A stretch of 34,150 bases of DNA from Euglena gracilis (lineage: Eukaryota; Euglenozoa; Euglenophyceae; Euglenales; Euglenaceae), in contig CAAHFI011823357.1 of NCBI GenBank assembly GCA_900893395.1, forward strand, positions 1-34,150, written 5' to 3'. This document shows positions 1 to 11,165 of this stretch, one piece after another. The stretch's first letter is position 1. Each line of letters starts with the position of its first letter. Made by a program: the position numbers and the translations under genes. A model generated the notes under the pieces. That model saw only the letters and a program-made list of their open reading frames with translations, did not search any database and was not told the origin of the DNA.

Positions 1-3000
1 ACAAGCCTCTGCTACCAGTTTTCACCTCTCGCCGGTTCGGTGACCGTGCGCGGAATGGGCTCCCCGGCAGGCCGAGTGGGGGAAAACAGTCACCCAGCGC
101 TCCGGTAAAAATAGGCACACGCGCCCCAAAAAATCCCTTTTTTGTGTCTTTCGGTCCCTGAATTCAGCCAGAACCTGGGTTCCGGCAGCCAAATAATTAA
201 AAATTTTGCGGGGGGACGGTATTTTTTGGCCAAACTCTTGTGCGTGCCTCTGAAGCAGTAGGGGAGGGGGGAGGAAAATGCCTGGTTTGAATTTTAAAAA
301 AGGGTAGCGGGGGGGGCGGAAGAACACCTTCACCTTGCTTCCAGCGCCGGTTGCGCTCTTTTTTGAATTTGAACTGCTGCCTGGCTTCCCCTTTTGCCTG
401 GCCTTCCGGATTGACTTTTTTAAATTTCTTGGATAATTGTTTTATTGAACTCAGATTGATATTTTTGATTCTTCTTGATTCAGCATGCACAATTCTTTGA
501 ATGAAACATCAGAAAGAGAGAACCTGGGGGGGAAAGGTGCACAGGTAAAAAAAAGTAGCGGAATGGGGGAGAAAATTCGCTAAATCCAATGCGTAGGCGC
601 CAGCCGCCTCCCGCCGCCCACAGAAGGTACCAAGTGGGCGAAGCACAAGAAGATGGCGGGCCCAGCCCCCAACCCAGAAAAGCACCCTAAAAAAGACAGA
701 CATTCCCATCCAGAAAAGGGCCCCCCAGCCAAGCAGCCCCGACCACCCAGCCTCAAACACGCCAGAAAGTGACAGACATCATCCCCAGTTGGGGGACACC
801 CACCAAGCGGCCAAGTGAGGGGGGGGGGCGACACCTCGGGCTCCGCACTTTGCTCTTGTGAGGCCATGCCTTGCTCGCCGGCGGTTTTTGTGCTTGTTTT
901 GGTGCGCTGGGATAAGGGGTCCCGCTTAGTGCCTTTTTTCGCCGGAGTTGGCTGATTCTTAATTTTTCCCTTCGACACCCGGAAGAGAGGAGCGTCAAAT
1001 AAATATATGATTTGAAATGGTCATAATGACTTAGACGGCCGTAAAGGCACTTAAGGGTTTCGGGCCCAAAAACCGGATCGTCCGCGGTTTTGGGACCGGC
1101 CGTGGTCAAAACCCCAACTAGAAACGACGTGAGCCGAACGCAGGGCGCGATGGGGCGCACCTGCGCGCGTGAGGACACGTCCGGCGCGTGCACCTGCGCT
1201 TGAGAAGACCCCAAAATCAGGCGCAGGTGAGCATGACGGATCAGTAAGATCAGGCGCAGGTGCGCGCGATCCTACCGTGAGATCGTGGCAGGTGCCTGGG
1301 TTCTGGGGCCACGGAATGAGTGGCGGCAGGGAGAGGACACACTCCCTGCCGCCTGTTTTGAGTGCGACGCCCGCAGAACCCACCCATCGCTGCGGGGACG
1401 AGAGGCGGTCACCGGAGGACTCCGGAACACACATCAGGCACACAGGGTCCGCAAGCCCACCGCCGCCGTGTTGGATACCCCGAGCCGGATGGGCCCACAC
1501 CCAGCACCGAACCGAGCGCAACTGTGCTCGGGGACACACACACTTCGGTCGCAGGTGCGCACGATTGTGTGTGGACGAGGGACCCCGTGGCGTGGGTTGA
1601 ACGGCCAGGCCAGAGGGGAGATGCATCCCGCACTTGTCGTGCGCATGTGCGCACGTTGGGGACCCCCCTGGTTGTTGCCCACGGCAGCCGCTTTTGAAAC
1701 CCGTGGCCGCACACACACAATGGAACGTTCAGGGAGCGGATGTGTCCCCCTTGTGACGTTCCCGCATGCGTGAGGGACGTGCGAGCACTCGGTGTGCGTG
1801 GTGCAGTCACGTGAACACGTCCGCTACCAACGCCTGACTGCCTCCGCGGTGGTCCGGTGCTCGCAATTTGCACTCTGGGGGCAGTGACGACCTACGCCAC
1901 CATCACGGAACCCGAGACGTGGGTCCCGAGGGTGACAAGGCAGTGCCGAAGGAAAGTGTCCCTCAAGCGCAGGTGTGCTCCAGGACGCCCCACAACCGGC
2001 GCTTCGAGACCCTTGCCACGGGCCCACCGGCGCAGCAGATCAGGGCAAGGGCCAACGGAGCAGAGCCGAGAGGCCTCCCCCACTGGCTGCCCCGGAACAA
2101 GCTAAAAAACACCACCCGGGGTGCCACGTGCGCCACCCACAACACCCCCGGAGTCCATCGGTGGCACACATTTGCAACCATCCGGCGTGTTCCATCCGAC
2201 CTGGAGGGACACCGAGGACGCCTGCCGTCGTCATCCAGGCGCAGGTGCGCGGCACCAGGTGATTTTCCCTTGGAAACTGTGAATGCTGCGGTCAGTATGA
2301 GACCTGAATGATTTTGGCAACCGAAGGGTGCGATGGACGGACACTGAATACAGAACATCCCGGACCAGGTGGGAGGCCCCGGCGGTGCCCGGGACCGGAG
2401 TTTGGTACTCGAGAGTCCCAGAAGGAATTTCCCACGGACGCAATGCAAACCGCGTTTTGAGGACCTCTGCAAAAACCATACGGTATTTTCACAACAGGCA
2501 AGAATTGACAATTTGCCAAAGTTTTGCGTCGCATTTAAACTGGGTTTAAATGGGCCAGAATCCAAATTTACGGACCGAAACAAAAAAAGTCACAATTTTT
2601 CCTGTGTGGGCGGGCGGTTTCCAATCAGTACAGGCAGTTGGGTCTCGAGAAAACTTCCCCATCCACCGGAGGGCTGCGGACAGGGGCGTCGCGCCTTCGA
2701 TTCCGAAGTTTGCATCCCCCCATGATTTCATCGTCCATCGATGGGATGAGGAAACGACATTTCCCTACGTTTTTTTTCCCCAGCTGAAAAGGTCTGACGG
2801 GTGATGCCCCAGCCCTTCCTCCCCTGAAGAAGTGGCGACGGATTCCGGGCGTCCAGGATGGTGGACCCAACCAGGTGAAATCGTCGCCCACAAGGAAAAG
2901 GATGAGGGGCCGTTGGAATAAAGCGGCCCCGACACCAGTTGCGGCGGGGTGTGAGTCCGTCCGCAGACACAAAGACCCGGGTTCCTGTTGTTCAACGCTG

Positions 3001-3200
3001 CCATCAACCCTGCCCCGACGACCTCAACCACGGTTTTTGGTTTGGTTTGTTGAGCCTGGGCGGGTACAGGCAACGCGAAAGGGCCTTATTTAGCATTTAT
3101 TGCGGGGAAGTGAGGAAATGAAAAGAATAATTAAAAAATAACAATTCAAGCATAGTAATATCTAACCAATAAGAGCATCATTGGCATGGAACAAGACATC
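1..3200. other. Unassigned region, no gene recognised
   Basis: Composition is mixed, with a GC-richer core at about 1.1-2.3 kb. Open frames on both strands overlap each other and their translations are rich in Arg, Pro, Thr and His without any domain I recognise, as expected from stop-poor GC-rich DNA. One minus-strand stretch near 830-978 (Lys/Thr-rich, beginning with residues KGKIKNQPTPAKKGTKRD) has a more natural protein composition but is too short to assign. No RNA gene or mobile-element end was found. Confidence 0.5.
1158..2247. repeat. Dispersed GCGCAGGTG 9-mers, seven sites
   Basis: The 9-mer or its complement occurs at 1158-1166 and 1191-1199 (as CACCTGCGC), then as GCGCAGGTG at 1221, 1254, 1967 and 2239, with an 8-of-9 version at 1550. 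Several copies extend to CGCAGGTGCGC. The first two point one way and the rest the other. The core CAGGTG is an E-box-type sequence, but no gene lies beside it, so a regulatory role is not supported. Confidence 0.45.
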
Positions 3201-3224
3201 AGGGGAAGGACGTTGCACTAACAA

Positions 3225-3600
3225 CACAAGCAACCATACGAGAGCGGGAAGGGGACAGCACTGACAACACAAGCACACGCTCAGCCCTACCGGACGAGAG
3301 CGGGAAGGGGGCAACACGAACAACACAAGCACACGCTCAGCCCTACCGGACGAGAGCGGAAAAGGGGACAGCCCGAACCGCACAAGCACACGCTCAGCCC
3401 TACCGGACGAGAGCGGGAAGGGGCAACACGAACAACACAAGCACACGCTCAGCCCTACCGGACGAGAGCGGGAAGGGGCAACACGAACAAACACAAGCAC
3501 ACGCTCAGCCCTACCGGACGAGAGCGGGAAGGGGGCAACAAGAACAACACAAGCACACACTCAGCCCTGCCATACGAGAGCGGAGAGGGGCAACCCAAAC
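3225..3600. repeat. 56-bp tandem repeat array, about 6.5 copies
   Basis: The core ACACGCTCAGCCC recurs at 3275, 3331, 3388, 3443, 3499 and 3555, giving a period of 55-57 bp. The rest of each unit reads roughly CGGACGAGAGCGGGAAGGGG followed by CAACACGAACAACACAAGC. The period is not a multiple of three and unit lengths vary by 1-2 bp, so the minus-strand open frame across it cannot encode one regular protein repeat. Units at both edges are more diverged, as is usual in a minisatellite. It sits just beyond the 3' side of the minus-strand LINE and could be its 3' UTR or a host minisatellite. Confidence 0.85.
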
Positions 3601-3942
3601 AGGACAACCACTCCCGTCGGACCCGGGTGGAAAGGGGGCAGCACCAACCAAAACGATACAATCGATAAAATCTCCTTGCAGAGGGTACATTACAGTGTGT
3701 ATAGCACACCATGGCAGAGGTTAATGAGCAAGTGGAATGCCCTTGGTGCTTGACATAGCAATGGTAGATGAATAGGGGAGGAAGAGGATACATGAGCTAC
3801 AGACATACACAAGAACACGTGAAGTGGAGCACTCTGATCGAAGCGGTGTGTTGGAGGTTAGAGGGGCGATGAGCCGAAGTCTGCGAGATGTACAGCGCAC
3901 CTTCGGAATAGGAGCGATGGAGGTGCCAATACGAGGGAGCTG
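3601..3942. other. Spacer between tandem array and LINE coding remnants
   Basis: No coding or RNA feature is visible. By position this is either the 3' UTR of the minus-strand LINE or flanking DNA. No poly-T (plus-strand view of a LINE poly-A tail) marks the LINE end here, so the exact 3' terminus stays open. Confidence 0.3.
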
Positions 3943-4728
3943 CTATGTTGCAATCACACAGCACGCATGCAGGGCCTCTCCCGGGATGGTTTGAGATGAC
4001 ATAACAATGGTTAACATCACAAGCAAAACCCTTACATCAAATAGGTCAGGGGGATGCAAACATCGGGGGGGAAGGTATACCGACAAGGAACGAGAAGAAC
4101 GCAAACGACCACCCTCCAAATTGTGCAAGATCCATGCGAGCCTCCGTTGGAGCCGGAAAGACGGTTGGCACCCACGTGCGTCGTTGCTTGACCAACCCAC
4201 CAAACCCCGAAAATTGGTGTGCGGTGGAATGTCGATGTCTGACGTTGTGAAGAATCCTCGCGGGGCAGCTGATAATGTCCGTAGTACTATGGCACACAAT
4301 TCCAAACGAACACTTTTGGGGAAAAGCATGCTCAATCGATGTGGTACACTGATGAGGCCCGACCATGTAACACACAGCAAAAGCAATCCTTTTTGCTCAA
4401 AAAAATGACGCACACGGACGACATTTTCTTCAGAAGAAGTGCAATGACCCACCATCTCATTTTGAGATTGCAGAACCGCAGCCAAGTCGACCTTTCCAGT
4501 ATTGAACCCAGTGAACCTGTTACTGTTTGCAGGAACCTCCGAGAAAGCCTTGATCAATACTTCATACAATCCCACACATCCAACAATGTGCCTGGGCAAA
4601 AAATCGACCTCAGCATGACAAAACCGACATTCCACATGGTAATGAGCACTCCGAGACAAAAAGGGCACAGCACGCAGGTAGGCTGCCACTTTGTGCATGA
4701 CCAATGGAACGTCACTTGATAAAACCAA
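3943..4728 (-). pseudogene. LINE C-terminal region with CCHC-type zinc motif
   Basis: An open stretch of 261 codons follows the RNase H region. Residues 34-51 carry CRFC...H...C, spaced C-x2-C-x9-H-x3-C, similar to the zinc-binding segment often found after RT or RNase H in LINE ORF2 proteins, where it is thought to help bind template RNA or target DNA. The remaining residues (e.g. RFTGFNTGKVDLAAVLQSQ) are not recognisable. The first Met is probably not a true start, because this segment should be the tail of a longer polyprotein. A different frame from the RNase H piece is used, so at least one frame break separates them. Confidence 0.55.
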
Positions 4729-4785
4729 CTTTTTCCATGTCAGACGACAAAAAGCACCAGCATTAGGGTAGCGTAAGCGACAGAA

Positions 4786-5512
4786 TCACGGAAAGTGCAC
4801 AGTTCGTAGAGCTTGGTCACAAATCTCTTCAAAGGAAACGATCAAGCCTTCCATCCAAAACAAAGGAAAGGGGGGGTCCGCCAAAGAAGAGAGCATATCA
4901 GCCAAAGGGAAACCAGCCGATTCCACATGAGTTGAGCCCCAACCAGCCAAGATAATCTGCCCGTTTCTGCCACGAACATGCCGATCCTTGAGAAAGTGAA
5001 TCGTGTTCCGCCTGAAGCCACCCCTCCGGATATGATCCCAAACCGCAAACCCAAAATCATCTTTGCCCAACGGTCCACCCAAGGAGAGACTTTCACCCAT
5101 TGTGTGAAGTTGCAAAGTTGTACGGATGAGTTGTCACACAACAGTACTATCTTGCCCCGGAAGAACCGCACCAACCAAACTGCCAAAAGCTTCCCAATCC
5201 ATTCCAGATCAGTGGAACAAGCTGCCACGGAACAGAACCCCCACGAGATCTCTTGATAAACAATGCCGTCCGTGATGACAACACCCAACCCCGCTCGCTG
5301 AAGATCAAACACATCATCCTGCGGAGAGACTAGCGAAGCATCCGTTGTGATATATAGCACGGAAGCATGCTGAAGTGAAAGGCAAAGGCTGGGTAGGCAT
5401 GGGGAAAAAATGAGGCTGGAACAACCTCGAGAAGATTATATTGGGTAAATAAAGAACGAATCAAAGCATAATCGCTCTGCACACCGGAGTCATCCCGAGA
5501 TTGACGCATCAA
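4786..5512 (-). pseudogene. LINE RNase H domain
   Basis: In the 4842-5360 reading, residues near the start read YITTDASLV, giving the first catalytic Asp. AGLGVVI follows as the second strand, then STDLEWIGKLLAVWLV with the catalytic Glu in the central helix, and IVLLCDNSSVQL with the third acidic residue. This is the RNase HI fold that removes the RNA template strand during element copying. The terminal part, with GSTHVESAGFPLADML resembling the last His/Asp box, continues in another frame (4786-5115), so the domain is interrupted. Sequence upstream (5330-5512) is the RT-RNase H connection. Confidence 0.7.
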
Positions 5513-5702
5513 AATCTACACAATTTGTTCCTACCATCGATTGCTTCGTAATAACCCAAAATAAATTGGAGTCGGGCTCGATGAGTCACATTTGGAAACC
5601 CCAACCAAAAGTGCCATGGGGAGAGTCATCAGTGAAATGGGGGTGTCTGGGGGGAAGGAAAGGCATGAACGTATTACTTGTTAAGGAAAGGTTGTACTTT
5701 CG

Positions 5703-6999
5703 TCAAAATTGATGATGGAACAAAACAGCCCCGGGAGGAATAATCCAATATTGATATGCATACGCTATTGTACATCGCAAAGTCAACAGGAAATTTGGAT
5801 TCAACTTCTTTATGAATTGCCGCAATTTTTGTAAGCGAATTTTGATTCTGGGGAGTAGGGAAGGATTTATAGCACCAGGTTGCATTGATAACCCCACCAT
5901 CAAAGGAACTTCACACACAGACTGCACCCACTGATCATTGATGGCAACTTCAGTTCGAAAAGTACAAATGGAACCATCAGCACAACGTTTCAAAGCAACA
6001 TACTTCAATTTTTGCAAGTTATTGATTGCACACGCTTCCTGTGAGATAGCATTCGCAACTCGTGCCGCAATAGCCAAAGCATTCGCACAGGGGCTGACCC
6101 ATCGGCGATCGTCACTATAGATAAATTCACAAAGGGGCAAGCCGTTGTGACACAACATACTTTGATATGACTTCATGAAGGTTATGTTCCTCCCAACGCC
6201 AATCAGGTTGTAAGCGGTCGGGGCAAATTTGCAACCTTGTGAGGACCATCCCCTGTCTTCAGCGGTTGTGTCAAACCCTCATGTGTTAAAGACGAATTCT
6301 CTGGGTGGCGTAAAATCGATGAGCCCAACCACCAAAAGCACATTGCCTTTCCACATATTGATCCAACAATGCCAAATCCTCCCGAACAGGAGTATCAAAT
6401 GCTCCCGATTCATCACCATCCAAAATGTGGGCCTCGGATGTTTCCTTCAAACACAGCAAAATTGTGGACCTTAATGCAAAGGCAAGCATAAAAGGAGTCA
6501 CTTCCTTCCGATAAGAGTAGAGGTTGGATGTGAAAGAACCATCCATTTCAGCGCGAAAACTTGCCTCTAAATGAACTGACCCAGCCTCCACACGATTTAT
6601 GGCGGATCCGAGTTTGATGGGCCGATAAGAAGTGAACAAATGTTGTGGACCCCCTTGGGAATGGCCAATTGAATGACTTCATTGCTCAGAGCCTTTGGGA
6701 GACCCCGTAGAAGAAACACATAATGGCTCAAAGCCACCATGCCTGCCAAGGTAAGTGCTGTAGAACTGCCATGGGGAGCGAATCCATGAAGTGGCATTGG
6801 AACCTCCGCAACGCAGAGACTCTGTGATGCCTCGGATGGAATCAAAGCGTCGAATTGGCCGAGCCAAGAGATGCAGGCGCCGACTCATGAGATCATTGTT
6901 CCATAACCCTTCACGACGGGCCTCAAATAGATGAAAGAAAGAGGGATCATCCTGTGGAAGATTCGATACCACGTCTAGGTCTGCATACAAATGACACAT
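5703..6999 (-). pseudogene. LINE reverse transcriptase domain
   Basis: Three blocks in 5'-3' order show the RT palm. At about 6.60-6.85 kb is LPKALSNEVIQLAIPKG, a fingers block. At about 6.29-6.64 kb SYRPIKLGSAINRVEAG (RT motif 2 region) is followed about 60 residues later by AHILDGDESGAFDTP, which supplies the motif A Asp. At about 6.08-6.15 kb FIYSDDRRWVS is the motif C catalytic DD. A thumb-like stretch (INPSLLPRIKIRLQKLRQFIKKL) follows at 5.75-5.9 kb. The YSDD box and DESGAFD differ from the common YADD and DFxxAFD, so the family is diverged or mutated. Frame changes between blocks mark it as broken. Confidence 0.7.
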
Positions 7000-7144
7000 T
7001 CATGGATAAACCCCGATTGGCATGATACATTTTAAATTGACTGATGATTTCCTCTTCCGAAGTCTTGCCAGCCCATCCTCCCCCCCCAGCAGCCAATTTG
7101 GGATACGGCCCCGGCTTTTTGGAACATGTGTTGAACTTTTGTTG

Positions 7145-8160
7145 TTAAGGAGGTTGGGCTGATTTGCAAAGCGACTTCATGGCTGAGTTGCAAACCAGCC
7201 AAAAAACGATGCTCCACACATTTGCTCCTCCATTGCATGAGAAGATCACTCGAGCGGCGGTCGGCACATGCCAACCCCAATTGTATGAGAGACTTAGCCG
7301 AGGAGTGTTGATCATAGGAGCAAAAACTCTATCAGCCAAAAACCAGTAAACACGGAGCCACAAATTGGGATGTGCACCTTGACCACGCAACCAAAACCAG
7401 AAAAATGACAAAAGTATTGCCACCTGTTGAATTTTTGAAGCGGGGACATTAGCAAACTGATACCTCTTCCAAGAAGGAGAATTAGAAAAAACATGTGGTA
7501 TAATGAGGTCGTTAACCGCACAATCATGGGTAGACGGACCCGGAATCAGGCCATGCCACTTGAGGGGGAAAAAATCACTCGCATATAAATAATCAATCTC
7601 TGTGTCGGAAAGCCGATTACCTGCTCGTGTGTGATTTGTGTTGAGCCCCATAGGATACGGTATCCTCAAACCCGGGACACCAAAAGCACGTGTTGAGTGT
7701 TCCATCAACGAATGTGCAGTCCGGTGTATGTTGAAATCACCCGCCACCAGACAGCCTGCTTTGGACTTATGAATCAAGGCACCCATCAAATGCATTTCCT
7801 CCACCTTTTGTTTCATGTTGAAAGAAGGGTCAAGATGCACATTTATCAAAAGGAAAGATGAAGAACCCACTTGAAACCCCAGAGCTAACCAAGATCTACA
7901 ATCATGGAGAATCAGAGGGGGGATCGCGATGCAGAATTTGGACACAACACTCTTCGATGCACCATAATACACAAGCCTTGACCACGATCACGGAATGCAC
8001 TGAGGAATATAACATATCGGCGAAAAGCAATCTCGTCTCGAGGGTCGGTCTCCCACAATTCCTGAAGGAATATTAAGTCTGGATCCAAAAGAGACATCAA
8101 ATCACAAACCGCAGGTAGCGAGGAACCCCCCCACAATTCAAATCCATGATCCTCCAACAA
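7145..8160 (-). pseudogene. LINE AP-type endonuclease domain
   Basis: The N-terminal half reads LLDPDLIFLQELWETDP, in which LQE supplies the metal-binding Glu. The long piece then has SSFLLINVHLDPS, CLVAGDFNIHR (the GDFN Asp/Asn box), RLSDTEIDYLYAS and finally GPSTHDCAV, which matches the terminal S-D-H box and would provide the catalytic His. These are the hallmark motifs of the exonuclease-endonuclease-phosphatase fold in LINE ORF2. A preceding segment ending in WRIMDLNCGGV looks like the first strand. The domain crosses at least two frames. Downstream (7032-7280) is the low-conservation linker towards the RT. Confidence 0.75.
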
Positions 8161-8910
8161 CCAGGAGTTCGAGTATTGACATCAACAAGCGGGGGCAGTT
8201 TTGCATCCAATTCCTTCACCCAAAACCTGAGATCAGGAGGCGGTGGCTGTTCCGGGGTGCAGTCAAACGAAAAACGAGGAGTGACTGGTAACACAAATTC
8301 CAGGGGAAGACCATAAGGATTCCAACGAGACTGTTGAGCAAAGACTTTGTTGGCAGAAGTTTGTCCCTTATCCAAACGGATGCACAACGCACCTTGACAA
8401 AAAAAGGCAGTGTGTTTGTCAAAATTTTGATGTTTTCTGCCTTGGGCCTTCCACATTGTGAGCACAAAGACGAGTATATGCACCGCACTTCTTCATTGGA
8501 CAGGGGAGGGATGGGAAAATTGGGAGGAGGAGGCAGATCCTTGGGAATCGAAAAGAACACCAAAAAGGCATCATCGTTGATGATAGGAGGGGACACGTAG
8601 ACCCCACCCATCGACAGAAGGCGAGGCCTGCTAAGGAGTACTTTAGCCCATTTGCTCGCCACCGACGAGAGCATGGTGGACCAAGTGGCTGAGATCTGTT
8701 GCAGCCCCCTGAGGATGAATTTCAAAGCATCCGACCCATCCATATTCCCCATAAAGGATTCTGTTTGTGTGTGCACGGAATATAGAAAAACGAACTACAC
8801 AAACAACCCGGACACAAACCATCAGCCGAAAAAACAGACCCGCAATTCCAACATCCCTTGGCATCGCAGGTCTTTTCAAAATAGAAACCATGGTTGTCCA
8901 CACCATCCAA
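8097..8910 (-). pseudogene. LINE ORF1/ORF2 junction region, Cys-rich
   Basis: Two overlapping minus-strand pieces are protein-like. The 8722-8910 piece holds TCDAKGCWNCGSVFSADGLC, followed by PGC, a cluster of cysteines resembling two CxxC knuckles. The 8216-8776 piece holds LCSQCGRPKAENIKI, another CxxC. Cys knuckles of this kind occur in gag-like ORF1 proteins of LINEs, where they bind RNA. A piece reading LPLEFVLPVTPRFSFD leads into the endonuclease start. The border between ORF1 and ORF2 is not visible, and I do not recognise the family. Confidence 0.4.
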
Positions 8911-8962
8911 CGCTGCACTATTTCTTTGAGGAAATCAACTTTGACCTGATTATTTGTGCTGA

Positions 8963-9722
8963 TTATGGCGGGCCAAAAAGACGAAGGAAGTCCTGGGGAA
9001 TGTAAGCTGCCTGAGGAAGAGGTGGGATCCACAACCAATTGTAGAAACGACCAACATCAGGAGCATAATGTGTGAAAACCGGCATGATATCATCCAAAGA
9101 GGCTGGTAATTTGGCGAAAGGCGAACTCGCGAAAGAGTCAACCGTGGAACGTGAGAATGACGGCGGAGTCGGAGGGGGACTCGGGATGGGATGCACACCA
9201 ACACGTGCTGGTACTGGTGCTGACGAAGTGGGCGAGAGAAGTGGACGGGATCCGGCCTCGATCCTGGGTCTCTTCGCGGCGGAACTCCGAAAATCGATGT
9301 AAGGTTCACCTTCTGGAGTGCGCCACGGATTCTGAAAGATAACCCAGAAACCAACTTCACTTCCGCCATGTCAGAAGTCCGAAAAACTCGCGATATTTAT
9401 AACATGGAATCGTGACGTGACAAAAACCACGATCAACGTTCATTGGCGTGACCACATCCACAGAATCCAAAACCTCCCTCAAAGCTTCTGTGTACGCCAT
9501 TGGACTGAACTGACGAGATAAATTCAAACACACGGACCACGGAGCCCTGCTGCTCTTCCAAAGTCTGACGGTCCATGAGGGCTTGGGACGCTCCTGTCCT
9601 TCGGTGGGAGCCACACGAGGACTCTCTGTAGGTCCCGTGAGAGTCGAGGAGGATGGAGCAGATGGGACAGGGGTTGTGGGCTCACCTTGCAGAAACCAAT
9701 CCAGGTCTTCAGCAGGCTCTAT
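8963..9722 (-). pseudogene. Putative LINE ORF1 N-terminal region
   Basis: Two open pieces are seen. From 9722 to 9357 the frame runs from EPAEDLDWFLQGEPTTP through a Pro/Ser/Thr-rich linker to RQFSPMAYTEALREVLDSVD and CHVTIPCYKYREFFG. From 9367 to 8963, in another frame, it runs from FWVIFQNPWRTPEGEPYIDF through KRPRIE (a nuclear-localisation-like patch) to LPASLDDIMPVFTHYAPDVG. Spacing and composition suggest one protein interrupted near 9370. A possible splice acceptor (TATAATAG) lies at the upstream edge and a possible donor (AAG/GTGAGC) shortly after, so the first part could instead be the last exon of the minus-strand gene candidate at 9.7-13 kb. Confidence 0.4.
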
Positions 9723-9917
9723 TATAATAAATTAGGAGAGGGGGGGGAAACAAGAATCAAATTGAAACAAAAAAAAAACAACAACAACAAAAATGGCGAA
9801 TGAGCACATAGGAATTATGAACCAATCATTCCTATTGTCCTCCAACGAAAACAAGAGAGAAAGAACAACGAGAATGGGGGGAAGGAAAAACACAAACAAC
9901 AGAAACTTAAAATTGAC

Positions 9918-10123
9918 CTACACAAAGCCTGAGCGCTGTGGTCTGCTGACGTAGACGTAGACGTGAGGAAGTTGCTTTCTAAGATGGTCCTCCACAAGCC
10001 TTTGAACTTTTTATTGGGTTTTGAGTAAATCACTCTGACCAAGCCCAGTAAAGCAGCCCGAGGTGTAGGAAGATCAACGGCAGAGTGCAACCCACCGAGG
10101 TCCCATATTGGGAACCAGGTTGA
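9918..10123 (-). CDS. Candidate exon, unrecognised protein
   Basis: A T-rich tract ends in CCGAG just before 10123. About 68 codons then follow, beginning STWFPIWDLGGLHSAVD and including SKPNKKFKGLWRTILESNF. The frame runs into GTAGGT or GTCAAT donor-like sequence near 9917-9921. The amino-acid composition is natural, unlike the T-rich flanks. No family recognised. Confidence 0.3.
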
Positions 10124-10535
10124 CTCGGGTTCCAAAAAAAAAAAAAAACAACCAAATACAAAACAAACAAACAAACAAACTCAAAGGAAAAAAACCAAAA
10201 AATTGATCGGCACATTGTCCTTGACCTCTACACTCACTGTGGAACGACAAACCTTTATAAGGTGGCAAGGAAAGGATTCAAAGATCTTATTAACAGCAAA
10301 AAATGAAATATTTTCTTAAAATACGAAGCCGCACCTTTCGACTACTTTACATATTTCTATTGTGCCCTAAGAAACACACAATTACTGTATTCCGCCCCTC
10401 CCAAAAGAAAACCTCTAATTACATTCCTTGGGGTGATATTGAATGCCTTGTAATAATACTTGCAACGGATAATTTTTTTAACAGAACAATCCGAGGAAAC
10501 AGAACGACGGAGCCACAAATAAAATGGAGTACACC

Positions 10536-10735
10536 AGGTTGATGAAATTGGTGGAATGAGGTAATTGTGCCAAATGACCTTGGATGGACTTGAGCAAGGC
10601 CTGTTGGTCCCGAGAGGTCACCCCCACTGGAGCCAGTTGCGTGCACGCCGTGCACCATTCCTGCAGTGGTCCATAACATGCCAATTTGTTTTGAATCCTC
10701 CCGTAATTGGTATGTCTTGAAGCAATAAGAACACA
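10536..10735 (-). CDS. Candidate exon, unrecognised protein
   Basis: An open frame reads NKLACYGPLQEWCTACTQLA, then SRDQQALLKSIQGHLAQLP and STNFIN, stopping at a GTGTAC donor-like site at 10534. After that site the translation becomes hydrophobic and T-rich, typical of intron. The upstream edge is uncertain. Two Cys residues (CTAC) are the only notable motif. Confidence 0.3.
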
Positions 10736-10999
10736 ACCATGCTAACTGTTTTCACGTCAAATGAATAGGAAAAACGATAGGCAGTCTGGGTATATGCATT
10801 CACCCCCCAAAGAGTCATCAGGGAGTTTTGATGAACCGTATGTTGAAATAAATTCAATGGCTCTACAACAACCACGATTTCATGAAGCAAAGAGAATTAT
10901 AAAAAAAAGATACCTAACCAAGATTATACACTTTAAAAGATAACAAAAGAGAAACAAAAATAAATAAATAAATAAAATACACCGATAGAGGAAGAAGAA

Positions 11000-11165
11000 G
11001 AACGTAATAGGGACAAGCAGCGCCAAACGTTGGTTGGCGGTGACCTTGGACCATATTGCCGAAGCGCGATCTGAAGTTGTTGCGGAAGGCGGATGCCGTC
11101 AAGAGCGCGCAGGCTGGAGGATCCAGCTTGATGTTCGATGAGAAGCTCTCTCAATGCGCACTGGC
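11000..11165 (-). CDS. Candidate exon, unrecognised protein
   Basis: An open frame gives RELLIEHQAGSSSLRALDGI, followed by RLPQQLQIALRQYGPRSPP, before entering a T-rich stretch (YLFIYFCFSF) that looks non-coding. Composition supports coding; exact splice sites are not settled and an intact frame continues on both sides for a short distance. Confidence 0.3.

Larger units (their letters stand above)
3943..9722 (-). mobile_element. Degenerate LINE retrotransposon with EN-RT-RNase H order
   Basis: Read on the minus strand, the order is an ORF1-like Pro/Ser- and Cys-rich region, an AP-type endonuclease (exonuclease-endonuclease-phosphatase fold), a reverse transcriptase with an FIYSDD active-site box, RNase H, and a C-terminal CCHC-type motif. 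This order, RNase H included, is that of the I-like group of LINEs. Known LINEs of this type nick target DNA with the endonuclease and prime reverse transcription from the nick. The coding region is spread over all three minus frames with several stops, so this copy looks inactive. GC is much lower than in the PLEs to the right. Both ends are uncertain; target-site duplications were not found. Confidence 0.75.

Noticed and set aside
1169-1873. Overlapping open frames of 110-160 codons on both strands
   Set aside because: Several frames are open at once in GC-rich DNA and none has a recognisable domain or natural composition.
2546-2804. Small genes on either strand near 2.6-2.8 kb
   Set aside because: Frames are short and mutually overlapping, with no motif and no clear start or splice context.
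3225-3600. CRISPR-like array
   Set aside because: Units abut each other with no unique spacers, and the context is eukaryotic. It is a minisatellite.
3640-3942. LINE poly-A tail (poly-T on the plus strand)
   Set aside because: No T run is present here, so the LINE 3' end could not be placed.
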